Assembly: GCF_017377735.1 (NCBI RefSeq)
Contig: NZ_JAFVMH010000001.1
Coordinates: 62,001 to 126,000, forward strand
Reading direction: 5' to 3'
Length of the DNA: 64,000 nt
From: Acetobacter garciniae
GTDB lineage: Bacteria > Pseudomonadota > Alphaproteobacteria > Acetobacterales > Acetobacteraceae
A model generated the notes under the pieces. It was not told the DNA's origin, did not search any database, and saw nothing but the letters and a program-made list of their open reading frames with translations. This document shows positions 1 through 6,604 of the stretch, in pieces. The position numbers were made by a program, and so were the translations under genes. Numbering within the stretch: the first letter of the stretch is position 1; the number at the start of each line of letters is the position of its first letter.

Positions 1-1
1 G

Positions 2-232
2 ACGGAGCGCTGCATTCTCGACCCCAGCCTTGAGACGAAACCCAACATGCTGCTCAAGGACTTTCAGGAATGGTGCCGCAGCAACGGGGAGCCCGAGAGC
101 GACAACAAACGCATGCGGGGGATGCTGGAGCGGACGAACGGCGTTCGTTATATCAAGACACGCGGCGTTCGGGCTGTGCGCGGTATTGGCCTCAAGCCGC
201 CTTCTTCAGAGCAAAAACGATGGATGGATTAA
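2..232 (+). CDS. Phage/plasmid primase-helicase, C-terminal end (partial)
   Basis: The reading frame is open from the window edge and stops at 230-232, giving the last 76 residues. The segment reads as a small helical domain (LLKDFQEWCRSNGE, then FGR-like spacing with NKRMRGMLER and a basic end VRGIGLKPP). This resembles the C-terminal winged-helix region that follows the helicase core in P4/D5-type primases of phages and satellites. The identification rests on this tail only; the catalytic domains are outside the window. It is the first of a run of plus-strand phage-type genes, so a replication role fits the context. Confidence 0.6.
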   Translation, partial: TERCILDPSLETKPNMLLKDFQEWCRSNGEPESDNKRMRGMLERTNGVRYIKTRGVRAVRGIGLKPPSSEQKRWMD

Positions 233-235
233 ACG

Positions 236-322
236 GGGGGCAGGGTGGGGCAGGGTCCGATCCTTGGTGCCCATGTGCGCGCGTATGAAAACTAGGACGG
301 GACCCTGCCCCACCCTGCCCCC
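236..322. repeat. 23-bp perfect inverted repeat downstream of the primase gene
   Basis: Positions 236-258 and 300-322 are exact reverse complements (arms rich in GGGGCAGGGT / ACCCTGCCCC) around a 41-nt loop. The pair begins four bases after the primase stop codon. No U-run follows the right arm, so it is not a standard intrinsic terminator. It could be a replication or packaging signal of the element, or a repeat spread through related phages. Confidence 0.7.
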
Positions 323-360
323 ACCGGAGAGAAACCAAAATTTACAGTGATGAGTGGATC

Positions 361-630
361 ATGAGCGATATTGATAAAGCCCATTGTCTTGTCGTCGAGT
401 TACGCGAGAGCGCACCGCGATTTGTCCGGTCGATCAAGAACTCGATATTGGCAACCGCCAATCAACTTGAGAGGGCTATTGAGGCAGGGGGCCAAACTCC
501 AAGGCAACGCGCAAACTTGCGATTTGCTCTCGTCCGTGCGGAACAGCAGGTCGATCTTGTAAAAAAAATGGATGGTGTCAAAGGCGCAGCCACGCCTAAA
601 TGTCGAAACCGGGAAGCTCCAAAGACGTGA
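361..630 (+). CDS. Small hypothetical phage protein
   Basis: 89 residues with no recognised family. The first 70 residues are a plausible helical protein (IKNSILATANQLERAIEAGG, then RANLRFALVRAEQQVDLVKKM); the C-terminal 20 are basic and look disordered. A purine-rich ribosome site is not obvious before the ATG, so the start and even the gene itself are uncertain. It lies between the primase tail and the resolvase on the same strand. Confidence 0.4.
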   Translation: MSDIDKAHCLVVELRESAPRFVRSIKNSILATANQLERAIEAGGQTPRQRANLRFALVRAEQQVDLVKKMDGVKGAATPKCRNREAPKT

Positions 631-792
631 TCGAGGGGTGTTTTAGGGGGTGTGAGGGTATGCCCGGAAAAATTTTCCTCGATGGTCAGCCTCCCTCCGC
701 CGCTGCGCTGGTGCATCAGGTCCGTGTGTTTGTCTCAAAAAGCAAGCCTTTCGGGACAGGAAAAACGTGGGACAGAATGACGGAAAGTCCTA

Positions 793-856
793 GTCCTAAA
801 ATTTTACATTTGACTTTCAGGACGGTCGCGGGATAACCTCTAAGGAGATTTAGGAC
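793..856. promoter_or_regulatory. Inverted repeat and sigma70-like promoter before the resolvase
   Basis: GTCCTAAA at 793-800 and TTTAGGAC at 849-856 are exact reverse complements. Between them lie TTGACT (810-815) and GATAAC (832-837) with a 16-nt spacer, which fits a sigma70 promoter. The right arm abuts the ATG. The arrangement suggests resolvase binding and autoregulation, or half of a res site; this is inference. Confidence 0.45.
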
Positions 857-1438
857 ATGAGGCCAGCCATGAAGATCGGATATGCCCGCGTCTCTACCGT
901 CGATCAGGATGCGGGGCTGCAAGCTCAGTTGCGCGACCTGGAAGCGGCGGGGTGCGAGAAAATCTTTGCCGAGAAGATCAGCGGCACGACCACCAAGCGC
1001 CCGGAACTGCTGGAGGCGCTGGCCTATCTGCGCGCTGGGGACGTGTTGGTAGTGACCAAGCCTGACCGCCTGGCCCGCTCTACTGCTGACCTTCTAGGCT
1101 ATGTGCAGAGCGTGCAGGACAGGGGCTGCGGTCTGATCGTCCTGTCCATGAATGGCACGACCCTGGACACGACCAGCCCTACCTCCAAGCTGATGCTGAC
1201 CATGCTCGCGGCCGTGGCAGAGTTCGAGCGTGACCTGATGCTGGAACGCCAGAGGGAGGGGATTGCCAAGGCCAAGGCGGAAGGCCGCCCTATGGGCCGC
1301 CCTCGCACGGTCCTGTCCAAGGCCCAGACCATCCGCAAAATGAGACAAAAAGGCCTGTCAGCGACCGCCATTGCCAAGCAGTTGGGCATTGCCAGATCGG
1401 GTGTTTATCGCGCCCTTGGCGGGCAGGATGAGGGCTGA
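857..1438 (+). CDS. Serine recombinase (resolvase/invertase family)
   Basis: 193 residues, the usual length of small serine recombinases. The N-terminal catalytic domain begins IGYARVSTVDQ, with the nucleophile Ser13 and Arg11. The conserved KPDRLARS stretch at 68-75 supplies further active-site arginines. The long E helix covers about 112-142, and a Hin-type helix-turn-helix covers about 153-187 (SATAIAKQLGIARSGVYRAL). It catalyses site-specific strand exchange through a 5'-phosphoserine link. ATG 857 is preferred over the in-frame ATG 869 because AAGGAG at 842-847 is well spaced from it. It may resolve element multimers or move a small transposon inside the phage element; no second transposase is present. 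Confidence 0.93.
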   Translation: MRPAMKIGYARVSTVDQDAGLQAQLRDLEAAGCEKIFAEKISGTTTKRPELLEALAYLRAGDVLVVTKPDRLARSTADLLGYVQSVQDRGCGLIVLSMNGTTLDTTSPTSKLMLTMLAAVAEFERDLMLERQREGIAKAKAEGRPMGRPRTVLSKAQTIRKMRQKGLSATAIAKQLGIARSGVYRALGGQDEG

Positions 1439-1586
1439 GCATTTCGCAAACTCGATTATAACAAATTTGTAATGTCTTTTTGGGACTGTCTCCCTGTGTC
1501 TCCCACTGTGTCTGTGTGACGCAAGCAAACGGGAATATCCCTTTCCTATCAAGGGGGTTTCCAATTTAGTCTTTGATGTCGTGAAA

Positions 1587-1610
1587 ATACCCCTGTTATA
1601 AAAGGGGTAT
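1587..1610 (+). promoter_or_regulatory. Hairpin covering the ribosome site and start of the next gene
   Basis: ATACCCC (1587-1593) and GGGGTAT (1604-1610) are perfect reverse complements around a 10-nt loop. The right arm contains the ribosome-binding GGGG and the first two bases of the ATG at 1609, so the mRNA hairpin would mask initiation. As DNA it could equally be a repressor operator. Confidence 0.45.
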
Positions 1611-1962
1611 GAAAAAGATAGGCCCCTTTTCGCGGCCCGATACGCTCAGGAAACTCGACGGAAGAAGCAAGGAAGCGCGGCTGCTCAAAGCTGTGCGTTC
1701 TGCACTGGTTGACCATCTGGGTGGTGATCCTTCCATTACCCAGCTTGTCCTGATCGATCGGGCGGCCTGGCTCACTCTGCATATGGGGCTGATGGACGAC
1801 CACATGCTGCAAGGTGGCGCCCCGGCTGAGCGGAACTCCCGCCAGTATCTGGCCTGGGCCAACACGCTGACGCGTACCATGCGCTCGCTCGGTCTCGACA
1901 AGTCCCCGACCGTTGCCCGTGGGCTTGACGCCCTTCTGGCGGAGCGGAGGGCGCGGGCATGA
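1609..1962 (+). CDS. Terminase-small-subunit-like phage protein (candidate)
   Basis: 117 residues, basic and predicted helical, with a C-terminal QYLAWANTLTRTMRSLGL helix. It overlaps the large terminase gene by four bases (ATGA at 1959-1962), the standard arrangement for TerS-TerL pairs. No DNA-binding helix-turn-helix is obvious, so the assignment comes from position and size and not from a motif. A purine-rich AAAGGGG precedes the ATG, inside the hairpin noted above. Confidence 0.5.
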   Translation: MKKIGPFSRPDTLRKLDGRSKEARLLKAVRSALVDHLGGDPSITQLVLIDRAAWLTLHMGLMDDHMLQGGAPAERNSRQYLAWANTLTRTMRSLGLDKSPTVARGLDALLAERRARA

Positions 1963-3410
1963 GCATGACCGTTCTGCAGGCCATGCACGATCCAGCCCTG
2001 TTCGGGGCCGAGTTCGACAATCCCACCTGGACCGCATGGGAAGCCTTCCTGGCAGCACTCCTTGGCGAGGGCATGACAGATGAGCAGAAGCTGATCTGCC
2101 AGACGCATACGGGCCGGGCCGACCTGCCAGCCCAGGCATTCCGCCGGGCAGCACTGGTCTGTGGACGGCGCGCGGGTAAGAGCCGCGTTCTGGCGCTACT
2201 GGGCACCTCCCTCGCGACCCTGAAGGATTACCGCCCCTACCTGTCCGCGGGCGAGGTCGCGACGGTGGGGATCATCGCCGCCGACCGCAAGCAGGCCCGC
2301 ACCATCTTCCGTTACGTGCGCGGCCTTATTGCTCTGGTGCCAGAGATGGAAGCCGAGGTCACGCGCGAGACGGACGAGATCATAGAGATGGCGGGCCGCC
2401 GCGTGGTGATCGAGATCGGTACAGCCAGTTTCCGTGCGACCCGTGGTTACACCTATGCCGCCGTCCTGTGTGACGAGATCGCCTTCTGGCGTGACGACAG
2501 CAGTGCGAACCCGGATGAGGAAATCCTGCGCGCCCTGCGCCCGGGTCTTGCGACCATTCCCGGATCCATGTTGCTGCTCGCCTCCAGCCCATATGCCCGC
2601 CGGGGCGTGCTGTGGAAGACTTTCAAGCGCTATTACGGGCAGGAAGGGGCCAATACCCTCGTCTGGAGAGCCGCCACCCGGGACATGAACCCGGAATTTG
2701 ACGTGCAGGAAGAGCGGGATGCCTACGAGGAAGACCCCGCCGCCGCGGCTGCGGAATACGGGGCCGAGTTCCGTAGCGACATTGCCTCTTTCGTGGCCCC
2801 CGAGGTGGTGGAGACCTGCACGGTGCCGGGGCGGCACGAACTGCCACGCAACAGCCGGCTTCGGTATGTGGCCTTTGTCGATCCCTCGGGCGGGTCGTCC
2901 GACAGCATGACTCTGGCCATCGCGCATTTCGAAGGGGACAGTGCCATCCTCGATCTGGTGCGCGAGCGCAAGGCCCCGTTCAGCCCGGAAGCCACCGTGA
3001 TCGAATTTGCCGAAGTTCTGAAAACCTATGGCCTGGCCAGTGTCACGGGCGACCGTTACGGCGGCGAATGGCCCCGTGAGCAGTTCCGCAAGCACGGCAT
3101 TGCCTACAACCTGTCCGACAAACCCCGCTCCGACCTGTACCGCGACCTGCTGCCGCTGCTGAACTCCGGCAAGGCGGAACTGCTCGACCTGCCTGTGCTG
3201 GCCCGCCAGCTCTGCGGGTTGGAACGTCGCACCGGCCGCGGCGGTCGGGACAGCATCGACCACGCACCGGGCGGCCATGATGACGTCGCCAATGCCGTGG
3301 CGGGCGCGCTGCTCATGCGTCCTGCGCGGCGGATGCTAAAATTCACACCCGAAGTCGTTCGGAAAATCGCCAATCAGGGCACGAAAGGATACGCAACATG
3401 GGCCGTGTAG
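1959..3410 (+). CDS. Phage terminase large subunit (TerL), ATPase-nuclease
   Basis: 483 residues, full length for TerL. The N-terminal motor domain has Walker A at 69-76 (GRRAGKSR), Walker B at 169-173 (VLCDE) and the coupling motif LLLASSP at 205-211. The RNase H-like nuclease follows with acidic residues at Asp308 (VAFVDPSGG), Asp365 (TGDRYGGE) and Asp441/442 (GGHDDVANA). Such enzymes cut concatemeric DNA and pump it into procapsids through the portal. Both active sites look intact, which argues against long decay. No portal or capsid gene follows, which is unusual because portal normally comes next. Confidence 0.95.
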   Translation: MSMTVLQAMHDPALFGAEFDNPTWTAWEAFLAALLGEGMTDEQKLICQTHTGRADLPAQAFRRAALVCGRRAGKSRVLALLGTSLATLKDYRPYLSAGEVATVGIIAADRKQARTIFRYVRGLIALVPEMEAEVTRETDEIIEMAGRRVVIEIGTASFRATRGYTYAAVLCDEIAFWRDDSSANPDEEILRALRPGLATIPGSMLLLASSPYARRGVLWKTFKRYYGQEGANTLVWRAATRDMNPEFDVQEERDAYEEDPAAAAAEYGAEFRSDIASFVAPEVVETCTVPGRHELPRNSRLRYVAFVDPSGGSSDSMTLAIAHFEGDSAILDLVRERKAPFSPEATVIEFAEVLKTYGLASVTGDRYGGEWPREQFRKHGIAYNLSDKPRSDLYRDLLPLLNSGKAELLDLPVLARQLCGLERRTGRGGRDSIDHAPGGHDDVANAVAGALLMRPARRMLKFTPEVVRKIANQGTKGYATWAV

Positions 3411-3721
3411 AACAGGTCATTGACCGCGCCATAGGCCGGGAACGCAAAAGGCGGCAGGAGGCCGAGACTGCCCGGCGCATGGTCGCCCCGCTGGTGGGTG
3501 ATGCGCTGGGCATGGACAGCGCTGCCGAAATCTACAGTCACGCACTCAGGCAGCACGGTATCGCACCGGGTGGAGCCGATACGGCCGCCCTGCAGACCAT
3601 GGTTCGCATGCTGCTGAACGGTAATGGCAGCGTCGTAGTCAGTACGCCTTCGTCTGCGATTGCGACGGATGAGGCCAGCATTGCCGCAACCTATGGCGTG
3701 CCTGCGCCCCGCAAGCTTTAA
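3398..3721 (+). CDS. Hypothetical phage protein downstream of terL
   Basis: 107 residues, overlapping the end of terL by 13 bases, so very likely translated with it. The N-terminus is a charged helix (IGRERKRRQEAETARR) followed by an alanine-rich helical part and a Ser/Thr/Ala-rich flexible tail. No family is recognised. It sits where a portal gene would be expected but is far too short to be one. Confidence 0.65.
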   Translation: MGRVEQVIDRAIGRERKRRQEAETARRMVAPLVGDALGMDSAAEIYSHALRQHGIAPGGADTAALQTMVRMLLNGNGSVVVSTPSSAIATDEASIAATYGVPAPRKL

Positions 3722-3734
3722 GGAGGCCATATCT

Positions 3735-4469
3735 ATGGATACACCCCCCAATGATCCACGCCAGGCCCTTGCTCTTGCCATCGAGAAGCGTGATGCGCTC
3801 CGGCGCGAGTTTGGTGGCATTCAGGACGCACTGGCCCGGACCCAGAGCACCATTTTTGAACTGCGGACCAAACTCCAGGCAGCGGAAGCCGCCTTTGAGC
3901 AGGCACGCCAGACGAGTGTGACCTGTCTGGTGGACGAGGCTCTGGGCCAGGTTACTGAGGCGCGGCCATCCCTGCGGCAGATGCGTTCTGACCTGGCTAC
4001 CGCCGAAGATGAGCTTGCCGCTGCCAGAGACGCACAGGCAGTGCTGACCGAGCGGCAGAAGGCGGTTGAAAGCAAGCTGTCCTGGGCGAAAAGTGAGGTC
4101 CGGTCGGCTTTGCATGGAGTGGTGCAGGGTAGCCCGGAGGTCACGCGGCTTCTGGAGGAAGCCAAGGCTCTGGAAGCACAGCTCATCGAACGCATGGCCC
4201 AGATCGCCTATCTGGTTGGCGCGGGCGTGTTGTATTCGGCGGTTTATGATCCCTTTGCATTGCGCCCCCTTGGCAATGCTCTGATACCGAACCCCACCTC
4301 AAGTCAGGCCTGGGCGTTCTTGCTGGAAAAAGAAGGGCGTCGGGACAACCCTGAATGGCATGCAGCGCTGACGGCACTGGATGCCGATGCACAAACCTCT
4401 CTGCCCAGCGGTGCCACGGCCACTGCTTCGGGTAAGGGCGGCCTGCGAAAAATGTTGGGAGGGCGTTGA
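3735..4469 (+). CDS. Hypothetical coiled-coil phage protein
   Basis: 244 residues from ATG 3735, chosen because AAGGAGG (3719-3725) is spaced ideally from it. Residues about 15-150 are rich in Ala, Glu, Gln, Arg and Leu in heptad-like order, predicting a long coiled coil. The C-terminal third is mixed and ends in a Gly/Lys-rich tail. No catalytic motif is visible. Coiled-coil proteins next to terminases can be scaffold or packaging factors, but nothing here proves that. Confidence 0.7.
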   Translation: MDTPPNDPRQALALAIEKRDALRREFGGIQDALARTQSTIFELRTKLQAAEAAFEQARQTSVTCLVDEALGQVTEARPSLRQMRSDLATAEDELAAARDAQAVLTERQKAVESKLSWAKSEVRSALHGVVQGSPEVTRLLEEAKALEAQLIERMAQIAYLVGAGVLYSAVYDPFALRPLGNALIPNPTSSQAWAFLLEKEGRRDNPEWHAALTALDADAQTSLPSGATATASGKGGLRKMLGGR

Positions 4470-4470
4470 T

Positions 4471-5001
4471 ATGAACCAGTCTCAGGCCGACCGGCTGACC
4501 GGGTTTCTGCAGGAGCGTTTGCCACCCGAAGCTTACACCGACTTTCACGACATGCTGGAATATTTGCTGGAAGTCTCCGATGGTGCCGGACCCGACGACA
4601 CCGAAGTGGCCATGCGTACGGTGGATCTGCTGAACTTTCTGGACGAACGCCTGCCCGAAGACGAGGTGAACCGTGTTCGCAAGATCATCTTCGGAACGGA
4701 CGATCAGGGGAACGCCGTGGCCCAGGATGCAGCATTGCGTGTGAAATGCGTAATGCGTGCCGAGCAGTATGCCAAAGCCCGCGTCATGCGGGCGACCGGT
4801 GCCGATGTGATGGCCTGCGACAGTGCGGCGGACGCGTACCGTCTGGGCTTGGCCGCGTTGGGGCAGGATGCCGCGCAGGTCACGGATGATGCCGCCCGGT
4901 CCATTTTCGAGGGCTTTGTAAGCCAGCGCAGGCAGCGTGTAGCGGCATCGTCCGATCTGGCTTTGCGTCTGGGGATCAAAGCGCCCCGGAATTTCGGATA
5001 G
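4471..5001 (+). CDS. Hypothetical phage protein
   Basis: 176 residues from ATG 4471, two bases after the previous stop codon, with GGGAGGG upstream. The protein is acidic at the N-terminus (PPEAYTDFHDMLEYLLE) and largely helical, with no signal peptide or membrane segment. No family is recognised. Tight packing with its neighbours puts it in the terL transcription unit. Confidence 0.7.
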   Translation: MNQSQADRLTGFLQERLPPEAYTDFHDMLEYLLEVSDGAGPDDTEVAMRTVDLLNFLDERLPEDEVNRVRKIIFGTDDQGNAVAQDAALRVKCVMRAEQYAKARVMRATGADVMACDSAADAYRLGLAALGQDAAQVTDDAARSIFEGFVSQRRQRVAASSDLALRLGIKAPRNFG

Positions 5002-5008
5002 CGGCGCT

Positions 5009-5422
5009 ATGACGGGTGCCATCGTCTACACCGTCACAATCCCCGGGCTGCTGCGCGGCAAGGGGCGGCCGCGATTCGGCAACGGCCGGACATTCACGGA
5101 CGCCCGGACCGTGCAGGCCGAGGCCTGTATCCAGCAGCACGCCATCGCGCAGATCGGTAGCCCCTGCCTAGAAGGCCCCCTGTCCGTCACGCTGACCATC
5201 ACTATTCAGCCGCCCCGGTCATGGAGCCGGAAGAAGGCTGCCGATGCGGTGGCGGGGCGCATTCTGCCTACGGGGCGGCCTGATATCGACAACCAGATGA
5301 AGACGGCAGCCGACGCCCTGAACGGCATTGTCTGGAAAGATGATGCCCAGATCGTGGATGCCCGCCTGTCCCGCCGCTTTGGCCCGGTCAGCCAGATCGT
5401 CATTCAGGTGTGGCCGCTATGA
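5009..5422 (+). CDS. rusA: RusA-family crossover junction endodeoxyribonuclease
   Basis: 137 residues, close to the 120 of lambdoid RusA. The family signature is visible: GKGRPRF near the N-terminus, RPDIDNQMKTAADALNG at 90-106 with acidic residues Asp92 and Asp94, and WKDDAQIV at 109-116 with Asp111/112. These match the metal-binding aspartates of RusA. It resolves Holliday junctions in replicating phage DNA before packaging. It starts seven bases after the preceding gene and overlaps the next by four. Confidence 0.9.
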   Translation: MTGAIVYTVTIPGLLRGKGRPRFGNGRTFTDARTVQAEACIQQHAIAQIGSPCLEGPLSVTLTITIQPPRSWSRKKAADAVAGRILPTGRPDIDNQMKTAADALNGIVWKDDAQIVDARLSRRFGPVSQIVIQVWPL

Positions 5423-5616
5423 CGGACAGACAATGCAAAGCCACGGATGAGCGGCCGGATCGTCAGGAATCGTCACGCAAGCCTCAGCCCCGTTTCCAGA
5501 AACGGTACCCCCGCAAACCAACTCCAGCCCGTATTGCCCGCTTCGAAGCGATGAGGGCACGGCTGATGGGTGCGGGCCAAGTGTCAAAGGCGGGAGAAAT
5601 GCCGTCTGACACATAA
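5419..5616 (+). CDS. Small basic hypothetical phage protein
   Basis: 65 residues from ATG 5419, overlapping the rusA stop by four bases (ATGA). An in-frame ATG at 5410 is also possible. The protein is strongly basic and proline-rich (PRFQKRYPRKPTPARIARF) and may bind nucleic acid. It is the last gene of the phage-like element. Confidence 0.5.
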   Translation: MTDRQCKATDERPDRQESSRKPQPRFQKRYPRKPTPARIARFEAMRARLMGAGQVSKAGEMPSDT

Positions 5617-5698
5617 ATATTAAGAGGGGTTTTAAGGGGGGCAAGAAAGCGCTTGAAGTCAAAAAATACAGGAATTTCAAGAGCTTAAGACAGGCGGC

Positions 5699-5774
5699 TG
5701 GTGGAGCTGAGGGGAATCGAACCCCTGACCTCCTCATTGCGAACGAGGCGCTCTCCCAACTGAGCTACAGCCCC
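5699..5774 (-). tRNA. tRNA-Ala(CGC): tRNA-Ala (anticodon CGC)
   Basis: Read on the minus strand, a complete cloverleaf is visible. The acceptor GGGGCTG pairs with CAGCTCC, the D arm is GCTC...GAGC, and the T arm is AGGGG/CCCCT with TTCGATT. The anticodon stem CCTCG/TGAGG encloses loop TTCGCAA, so the anticodon is CGC, reading GCG. The 3' CCA is encoded (5699-5701). Its 3' end faces the phage-like element. Confidence 0.96.
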
Positions 5775-5792
5775 GCCTGTCTTGGTGGGGTG

Positions 5793-5820
5793 TGTATAGG
5801 GCTTACCAATTTTCTGTCAA
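5793..5820 (-). promoter_or_regulatory. Sigma70 promoter of tRNA-Ala
   Basis: On the minus strand TTGACA (5815-5820) and TATACA (5793-5798) are separated by 16 nt and lie about 20 nt upstream of the tRNA 5' end, a near-consensus promoter for a stable RNA. Confidence 0.75.
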
Positions 5821-5890
5821 GCTGTATTGTAGTGGGGTGTTGTTAAAAACAGGCGTGCCGTGGCATGCCGGATAGATCAGGGTTTTTGTC

Positions 5891-6193
5891 GTGTTCTTGA
5901 TTTTTGTGGTGTTGATGCGGCTGCTGGAGATCTACTGCTGGATTCTCCTGATATCCTGCATTTTTGTGAACCTGTACGCCTTTGGCATTCTGGATGGGCG
6001 TAACCAGCTTGTGTGGAAAATAGGGGTTTTCCTCGAACGCCTGACCGAACCGGTGCTGGCCCCGGTTCGCCAGATTCTGCCCTCCATGGGCGGGATGGAT
6101 TTCAGCCCCATGGTGGTGCTGCTCGGCATTCGCTACGTGCTTGAACCCGTGCTGCGGTCCATGTTCATGGCAGCGATCGCCAACGGCGGGTAA
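5891..6193 (+). CDS. YggT family integral membrane protein
   Basis: 100 residues starting at GTG 5891, typical of YggT proteins. There are two hydrophobic blocks: about 1-30 (FLIFVVLMRLLEIYCWILLI) and about 70-95 (FSPMVVLLGIRYVLEPVL). Between them is the conserved FLERLTEPVLAPVRQILPSMGGMDFSP stretch, shown here in part, which is characteristic of the family. YggT proteins are implicated in membrane homeostasis, osmotic shock tolerance and division-related functions. The gene stands alone and ends at a strong terminator. Confidence 0.88.
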   Translation: MFLIFVVLMRLLEIYCWILLISCIFVNLYAFGILDGRNQLVWKIGVFLERLTEPVLAPVRQILPSMGGMDFSPMVVLLGIRYVLEPVLRSMFMAAIANGG

Positions 6194-6220
6194 GCGGGTT
6201 TTTATCCGGATCGGGCATAA

Positions 6221-6254
6221 AAAAACGCCGGGCGTTATCGAGCCCGGCGTTTTT
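6221..6254. terminator. Intrinsic terminator (bidirectional) after yggT
   Basis: AAAAACGCCGGGC and GCCCGGCGTTTTT form a GC-rich stem with flanking A and T runs on both sides. It can stop yggT on the plus strand and the small membrane gene on the minus strand. Confidence 0.88.
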
Positions 6255-6276
6255 GCATTTCCAACGCGTGCTGGCG

Positions 6277-6453
6277 TCAGTGATGTGCGACGCTGGGGCC
6301 GTGATCTTTTTCGATATGCACCAGAGTATACCCGGACATGACGATAACCGGCACCAGGAAGGACACAACCACCGGGCCCAGAGTCGTCAGCCCACCCAGG
6401 AAGAAAGCGATCAGGTCCAGACCCAGCAGCGCGATACACAGAAACATACCCAT
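6277..6453 (-). CDS. Small membrane protein, unknown function
   Basis: 58 residues from ATG 6453, chosen because AGGGG lies 8 nt upstream; a longer frame to 6498 adds an unlikely polar leader. Two hydrophobic segments (about 3-20 and 25-45) make it a two-pass membrane protein, ending in a polar His-containing tail (IEKDHGPSVAHH). No family recognised. It stands alone between two minus-strand units and shares the bidirectional terminator with yggT. Confidence 0.6.
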   Translation of the reverse strand: MGMFLCIALLGLDLIAFFLGGLTTLGPVVVSFLVPVIVMSGYTLVHIEKDHGPSVAHH

Positions 6454-6604
6454 CCCTAAAACCCCTTTTGTATTCTCGCAGGTAGATACCCTGATCATGC
6501 GGTATCGTTCGGGACCGGTCCCGAATGCATGACCCGCAAGGTTCCACCGGATTTCATCACAAATCAGACAGAATCACACTACTCTTCTGGTCTTTGGGGT
6601 CAAG

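Larger units (their letters stand above)
1..5698. mobile_element. Right end of integrated phage-like element (prophage remnant or phage satellite)
   Basis: All readable genes run on the plus strand, several with 4-bp or short overlaps, and include a primase C-terminus, a serine resolvase, a large terminase and a RusA-type nuclease. The block ends just before the 3' end of a tRNA-Ala gene on the minus strand, the usual phage/island attachment position. No capsid, portal, protease, tail or lysis gene is seen between terminase and tRNA. The left end, and probably the tyrosine integrase and the other att copy, lie outside the window. The phage nature is well supported; whether it is a satellite or a decayed prophage is not resolved. 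Confidence 0.75.

Noticed and set aside
600..836. 78-codon open frame after the small phage gene
   Set aside because: Overlaps the preceding gene, lacks a ribosome site, has odd composition and runs into the resolvase promoter.
2196..3278. 360-codon open frame opposite terL
   Set aside because: Antisense shadow; terL itself has all expected motifs.
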